From assembly GCA_035275285.1 (NCBI GenBank), contig DATENA010000054.1:1-16942 (forward strand): a DNA stretch of 16,942 bases, given 5' to 3'. Positions 13,789 to 16,942 of this stretch are shown in pieces (the stretch's first letter is position 1; each line of letters begins with the position of its first letter). Origin of the DNA: Chersky-265 sp035275285. Lineage in GTDB: Bacteria > Fibrobacterota > Fibrobacteria > UBA11236. A program made the translations under genes and the position numbers. Under the pieces are notes generated by a model, which saw nothing but the letters and a program-made list of their open reading frames with translations, was not told the origin of the DNA and ran no database searches.

Positions 13789-14667
13789 TCACTTCCTAAT
13801 CGAAACCAGCACGATCGCCGCGAACATGAGCCCCGCTCCCAGCAACCGGAACGCCATCACCCGGCGGCCCGCCTCCCGCTCCCGGTTGGCGAACCAATGC
13901 CCGCCGAACCAGATGAGCAGGAAGTTCCACAGGCCCCGGGAACTGAACGCGATGTTCACCAGGGTCGCCTGGCCCAGCAGGCCGATGACGGCGGTGAGGA
14001 GCAGGGATTGCACGCTCAGGATCAGGGACCCGGCGGACAGGGCCGTCCAGGCGCCGCGATCGAAGGCCAGCAGGGGTTTCTTCATGAACGGCAACAGCAG
14101 CAGGGAACAGGCCGCGGACGCGGCCGCCATGGCGGGAAGGAAGTGGAAAGCGCCCCAGCGCGGGGCCCATTTCTGGATCAGCACGTCCCCCAGGGAGAAG
14201 AAACCCGCCGCCAACAGGGAAAAGCACAAGGTCAGGAAGGCGCGCCTGCGCGCGGCGCGGACCCCGGCCTGGAGGAAGAAGACCGCGGCGAAGCTGCAGG
14301 CGGCGGCCAGCCACCAGGTCAGCGGCACCGCCTGCTGCAGCAGGAGTTCCGTCAGCAAGGCCACCAGCAGCACTTTGGATCCCAGGGCGGGGGTGGCGAT
14401 GGTGAGGTCCCCCGCCGAAATGGCCCTCAGGGCGCAGCCCTGGCCCGCGCAGGCCAGCAACCCCACCGCCAGCGGCTGGTACCAGAGGCCCCAGGGAACG
14501 GCCCGGCTTTCCAAGGGGACCGCGCACAGGAAGACCAGGGCCATGGTCCAATGGTTCACCGCCATGGCGGACCAGAGGTCCGCGCCCTTCTCCATGGCGC
14601 GCTTCATCAGCAAGGTTCCGAGCGGATAGAGGAGGGCGCAGAACAGGGGGACGAAAAAAGACTCCAT
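13789..14667 (-). CDS. EamA/DMT-family permease
   Basis: A 292-residue inner-membrane protein with about ten hydrophobic helices in two five-helix halves, the layout of the EamA drug/metabolite transporter superfamily. Helix 1 (FFVPLFCALLYPLGTLLMKRA) carries the small-residue and basic-end pattern usual for these proteins. The halves are joined by a short basic loop (VRAARRRAF). The C-terminus (MAFRLLGAGLMFAAIVLVSIRK) ends in a basic anchor typical of the family. Substrate is unknown: amino acids, nucleotides, sugars and small metabolites are all known for relatives. The ATG at 14667 lies 25 bases after the FadL-family stop on the same strand, with a weak AGGG upstream, so the two are likely one operon. 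Its 3' end faces the transglutaminase gene across heptad-repeat copy 2. Confidence 0.85.
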   Translation of the reverse strand: MESFFVPLFCALLYPLGTLLMKRAMEKGADLWSAMAVNHWTMALVFLCAVPLESRAVPWGLWYQPLAVGLLACAGQGCALRAISAGDLTIATPALGSKVLLVALLTELLLQQAVPLTWWLAAACSFAAVFFLQAGVRAARRRAFLTLCFSLLAAGFFSLGDVLIQKWAPRWGAFHFLPAMAAASAACSLLLLPFMKKPLLAFDRGAWTALSAGSLILSVQSLLLTAVIGLLGQATLVNIAFSSRGLWNFLLIWFGGHWFANREREAGRRVMAFRLLGAGLMFAAIVLVSIRK

Positions 14668-14692
14668 CGGGAGCCCTAAGATAGCATCGGGA

Positions 14693-16168
14693 TCAGATCT
14701 TCAGCGTGCTGGAAAGGAAGATGCCGAAGTTGTAGGCGCTGAAGTTCTGGCGGATGCGGGCGGGACCCTTGGAGGGATCCGCATCCGCCTGGATGGCCGG
14801 TTGGCCTCCGCTGGTCTTGATCCATTTGAAATGGGTGATGGCCGCGTCCCCGTAGGCCATGCCGAAGCCGAAACGCGACTCGGTCAGGTCCTTGTCCATG
14901 CCCACCGAGAAGGTGCCGCCGAAATAATCGATGTTGCGGTCCCAACTGGCGGGACGGTCGTCGTCGGGACCCTGGCTGAAATCCGTGTACCCGCCGATGG
15001 CGACCGAATAGCCCTTCATGATCTTCCATTCCATGCCGCCGGAGAAATCCACCACGGCCTTCTTCTGGATGGTGAAGCGGTTCTCCTCGGGGGACAGGTC
15101 TTCGAACCCGGATCGCCCGTACCCCCTCGCGGTGGTGAACCCGGTGTAGGAATAGATGCTGCCCAGGTAATAGTCGGTCTGCGCCGTGAGCATCAAGGGC
15201 GCGAAGGCCTGCCAGGAAACGGCCAGGGACAAGCTGGGGGCGGAAGTCTCCGTGTGTTTTTCGTCCTTGATGAGCGAATACACGGTTCCGGCCGCGGAAT
15301 TGATGGCCACGGTCTGGCCGGGCTGCGACAGGCTGTCGTTGCGGATGTCCAGCACGTGCTGCTCTTCGGTGCGATTGACCCAGACCAGGCTGCCCGGCGA
15401 GGCGTTGACCCCGAACGAGAACCCCTGGTTCATGCGGACCAGGATCCCGAACATGCCCGTGCCTCCGATGCCTACCTGGTTCACGGAACGGGTCACGCTG
15501 GTCTCATGGAAGCGCGCCAGGTCGTCCGGATCGCCGCCGACGAAATTCCCGTCCCAGCCGCCGAACGCGGTCTTCTCCAATTCGGTATAGTAGATGCCGT
15601 ACAGCGTGAACCCGAGGGAGATGTTGTCGCTGAACTTCATGGCGCCGCTCGGTCCGATCATGGTCGTCTTGGACACGTCGTAATAGGAAAGGTTCAGCTT
15701 GGTATAGCAGGGCGGGGGATTCCCTTCCGTCTCATAGCACGGTTTGTTGGCGTCCACGTCGCGGTAGGCGCCTTCGATCTTCTGCTCGCCGGTGAACAAA
15801 TCGTTCTGCGGCGTCACGATGCTGAACCCGTAGGCCCACTTCCCCAGCCTCTGGGAGAAGGCGGTGATGGAAGGGCTGAAATTGAAAGAATTGTAGGGGA
15901 TGTCCGTGCCGTCGGCGATGCCGATCTTCTGCTTCTGGTATTGCACCACCTGGGCGGACACGTTGAGCTTGATGTTCTTGATCTGGGTGAGCCCCGCGGG
16001 GTTGTAATAGGTGGCGGTGGCGTCGTCGGCCAATCCCGTGAAGGCGCCGCCCAGGGCCGCGCCTTTGTCCCCCACCAGGATGATCTTGTGGTTGAACATA
16101 TCCGCCGAAGCGGGCAGGCAGGAAACGGCCAGCGCGAGCCAGGCCTTGAGGAGTGGACGCATGGCCAT
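14693..16168 (-). CDS. FadL/OMPP1/TodX-family outer-membrane channel
   Basis: A 491-residue outer-membrane beta-barrel of the FadL family, which takes up long-chain fatty acids or other hydrophobic compounds. A signal peptide (about 1-22, ending PASA) is followed by the family signature GDKGAALGGAFTGLADDATA and TYYNPAGL (Asn56-Pro57-Ala58-Gly59), the plug region of FadL. The rest alternates in strand pattern with many aromatic girdle residues. Two cysteines in KPCYETEGNPPPCYTK (about 145-160) may link an extracellular loop. The last residues FLSSTLKI end in Ile rather than the usual Phe for barrel insertion. Starts at 16168 and 16162 are both possible; a weak GGAA precedes them. It is followed by the EamA permease, so an uptake or efflux pair across both membranes is conceivable. 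It is divergent from the cupin gene. Confidence 0.9.
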   Translation of the reverse strand: MAMRPLLKAWLALAVSCLPASADMFNHKIILVGDKGAALGGAFTGLADDATATYYNPAGLTQIKNIKLNVSAQVVQYQKQKIGIADGTDIPYNSFNFSPSITAFSQRLGKWAYGFSIVTPQNDLFTGEQKIEGAYRDVDANKPCYETEGNPPPCYTKLNLSYYDVSKTTMIGPSGAMKFSDNISLGFTLYGIYYTELEKTAFGGWDGNFVGGDPDDLARFHETSVTRSVNQVGIGGTGMFGILVRMNQGFSFGVNASPGSLVWVNRTEEQHVLDIRNDSLSQPGQTVAINSAAGTVYSLIKDEKHTETSAPSLSLAVSWQAFAPLMLTAQTDYYLGSIYSYTGFTTARGYGRSGFEDLSPEENRFTIQKKAVVDFSGGMEWKIMKGYSVAIGGYTDFSQGPDDDRPASWDRNIDYFGGTFSVGMDKDLTESRFGFGMAYGDAAITHFKWIKTSGGQPAIQADADPSKGPARIRQNFSAYNFGIFLSSTLKI

Positions 16169-16243
16169 ATTTTTCCATGGTTCGCGGGCGGGCAGCCAGG
16201 GAATTCTGAGGCGGGCCGCCGATCCGGCCCTTTTTACCGTGCC

Positions 16244-16271
16244 TTGACCGCGGAGATCGCGCGATGATTAT
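16244..16271 (+). promoter_or_regulatory. Candidate promoter of the cupin gene
   Basis: TTGACC (16244-16249) lies 16 bases before GATTAT (16266-16271): five of six and four of six consensus bases. The start point would be near 16278. A strong ribosome-binding site, GGAAGGAG (16289-16296), precedes the ATG at 16301 by four bases. Confidence 0.5.
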
Positions 16272-16300
16272 CTTTCGCATAGAGTTTCGGAAGGAGTCCC

Positions 16301-16807
16301 ATGTTCCCGCACGTGCTCGACAACGCGCTGGCCGAGGAGGTCCTGGGACGCGCGCGCGTTTCCCCCCGGCTGCGGGCCAACCATTGCTTCCACCGGCCCG
16401 CGGATCGGCTACAGCGGATGGTGAACGCTGCCTTGCGCGGTTCCTATTTCGCGCCCCACAGGCACAAGGATCCGGACAAGCTCGAGATCTTCACCATCCT
16501 CACAGGTAGAGTTATGGTGATCACGTTCGACGATTCGGGAGGGATCCTGGACCGGGCGGTGCTGTCCCGGGACGCGGGCGCGGCCGGCGGCCCGGAATCC
16601 TGGCAAGTGGAGATCCCCCCGGGGACCTGGCATACCCTGGCGGTGCTCTCCCCGGAGGCGGTGCTCTATGAAGTCATCGACGGGAGCTATGACGCGAAAA
16701 CGCACAAACGCTTCGCCCCCTGGGCCCCGCCGGAATCGGACCAGGAGGCCGCCCGGGCCTATCTCGCGGAATTGCTGCGGCGGACGGGAGAAGCCTCGCT
16801 CCCTTAG
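16301..16807 (+). CDS. wbuC: WbuC-type cupin-fold metalloprotein
   Basis: A 168-residue single-domain cupin close to the WbuC family, which is often found in O-antigen or surface-polysaccharide clusters; its exact reaction is not established. Visible marks are SPRLRANHCFHRPADRLQRM near the N-terminus, then PHRHKDPDKLE with the metal ligands His53, His55 and Glu62, and EIPPGTWHTL with the fourth ligand His111, followed by YEVIDGSYDAKTHKRFAPWAP, a WbuC-like closing segment. The protein is cytoplasmic with no signal peptide. The ATG is fixed by GGAAGGAG four bases upstream, and a promoter-like pair precedes it. No polysaccharide genes are seen nearby except the distant GT4 gene at the left edge, so a role in surface glycans is only suggested by the family. 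Confidence 0.88.
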   Translation: MFPHVLDNALAEEVLGRARVSPRLRANHCFHRPADRLQRMVNAALRGSYFAPHRHKDPDKLEIFTILTGRVMVITFDDSGGILDRAVLSRDAGAAGGPESWQVEIPPGTWHTLAVLSPEAVLYEVIDGSYDAKTHKRFAPWAPPESDQEAARAYLAELLRRTGEASLP

Positions 16808-16838
16808 AGCCCCTAACGGAATGGCTGCTCGGCTGCGG

Positions 16839-16896
16839 CCGGCTGCGCGAGCCGGGGCCGGCGTCGGGCTCAGTCGCGATACTCTCCAAGTATCGC
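16839..16896. other. Two adjacent hairpins after the cupin gene
   Basis: CCGGCT-GCGCG-AGCCGG (16839-16855) and GCGATACT-CTCCA-AGTATCGC (16876-16896) can each fold into a stem-loop. Neither has a T-run. No gene is visible from 16808 to the end of the window. They may serve as a terminator region or belong to a dispersed palindromic repeat. Confidence 0.45.
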
Positions 16897-16942
16897 TCCT
16901 TCGCCCTCCTTGGCCGCGGCCCGCTCGCACGGCCTCGCTCTT

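Noticed and set aside
14801..16267. A 488-codon plus-strand frame opposite the FadL-family gene
   Set aside because: No recognisable domain, and the opposite strand has the FadL signature and a signal peptide.

Overview
The window comes from a high-GC, Gram-negative bacterium. An outer-membrane FadL-family channel, an RND/MMPL exporter, a probable lipoprotein and several signal peptides show that it has two membranes. Base composition is roughly two-thirds GC by eye, apart from an AT-richer pocket at about 6110-7505. I cannot assign a phylum from the sequence; short heptameric intergenic repeats and a diverse accessory gene set would fit an environmental lineage such as Fibrobacterota or a deltaproteobacterial-type group, but that is a guess.

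Layout. 1-616 (-): 5' part of a GT4 glycosyltransferase that continues past the left edge. 900-2275 (+): a TerC/YjbE-type membrane protein and a 3-methyladenine DNA glycosylase with overlapping stop and start codons. 2413-5028 (-): a large MMPL/RND exporter (HpnN-like). 5136-6107 (+): a CorA-type metal channel with a good terminator. 6142-7258 (-): two AT-rich ORFan genes, one a likely lipoprotein. 7506-11092 (-): a three-gene amidoligase cassette with a C39-like cysteine peptidase, an ATP-grasp ligase carrying a RimK-like N-terminal domain, and a GCS2 carboxylate-amine ligase. 11204-11992 (-): a secreted DUF4412-like protein behind a near-consensus sigma-70 promoter. 12133-13662 (+): a secreted transglutaminase-like protein. 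13789-16168 (-): a FadL-family barrel followed by an EamA permease. 16301-16807 (+): a WbuC-type cupin with its own promoter and strong ribosome-binding site.

The most interesting system is the peptidase / ATP-grasp / GCS2 cassette. Two different ATP-dependent amide-bond-forming enzymes sit beside a single-domain cysteine peptidase with no transporter domain. This suggests production or editing of a small peptide-like metabolite, or tailoring of a protein end. No substrate can be read from the sequence.

The second notable signal is a pair of heptameric repeat elements at the two convergent junctions mpg/MMPL and transglutaminase/EamA. Each is built from AGTCAAA and GTGCAAA heptads in inverted arms, and the two copies lie in opposite orientation. 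In the second copy one arm has become the C-terminal coding sequence of the transglutaminase.

Many long open frames on the opposite strands of these genes are by-products of high GC and are not annotated.
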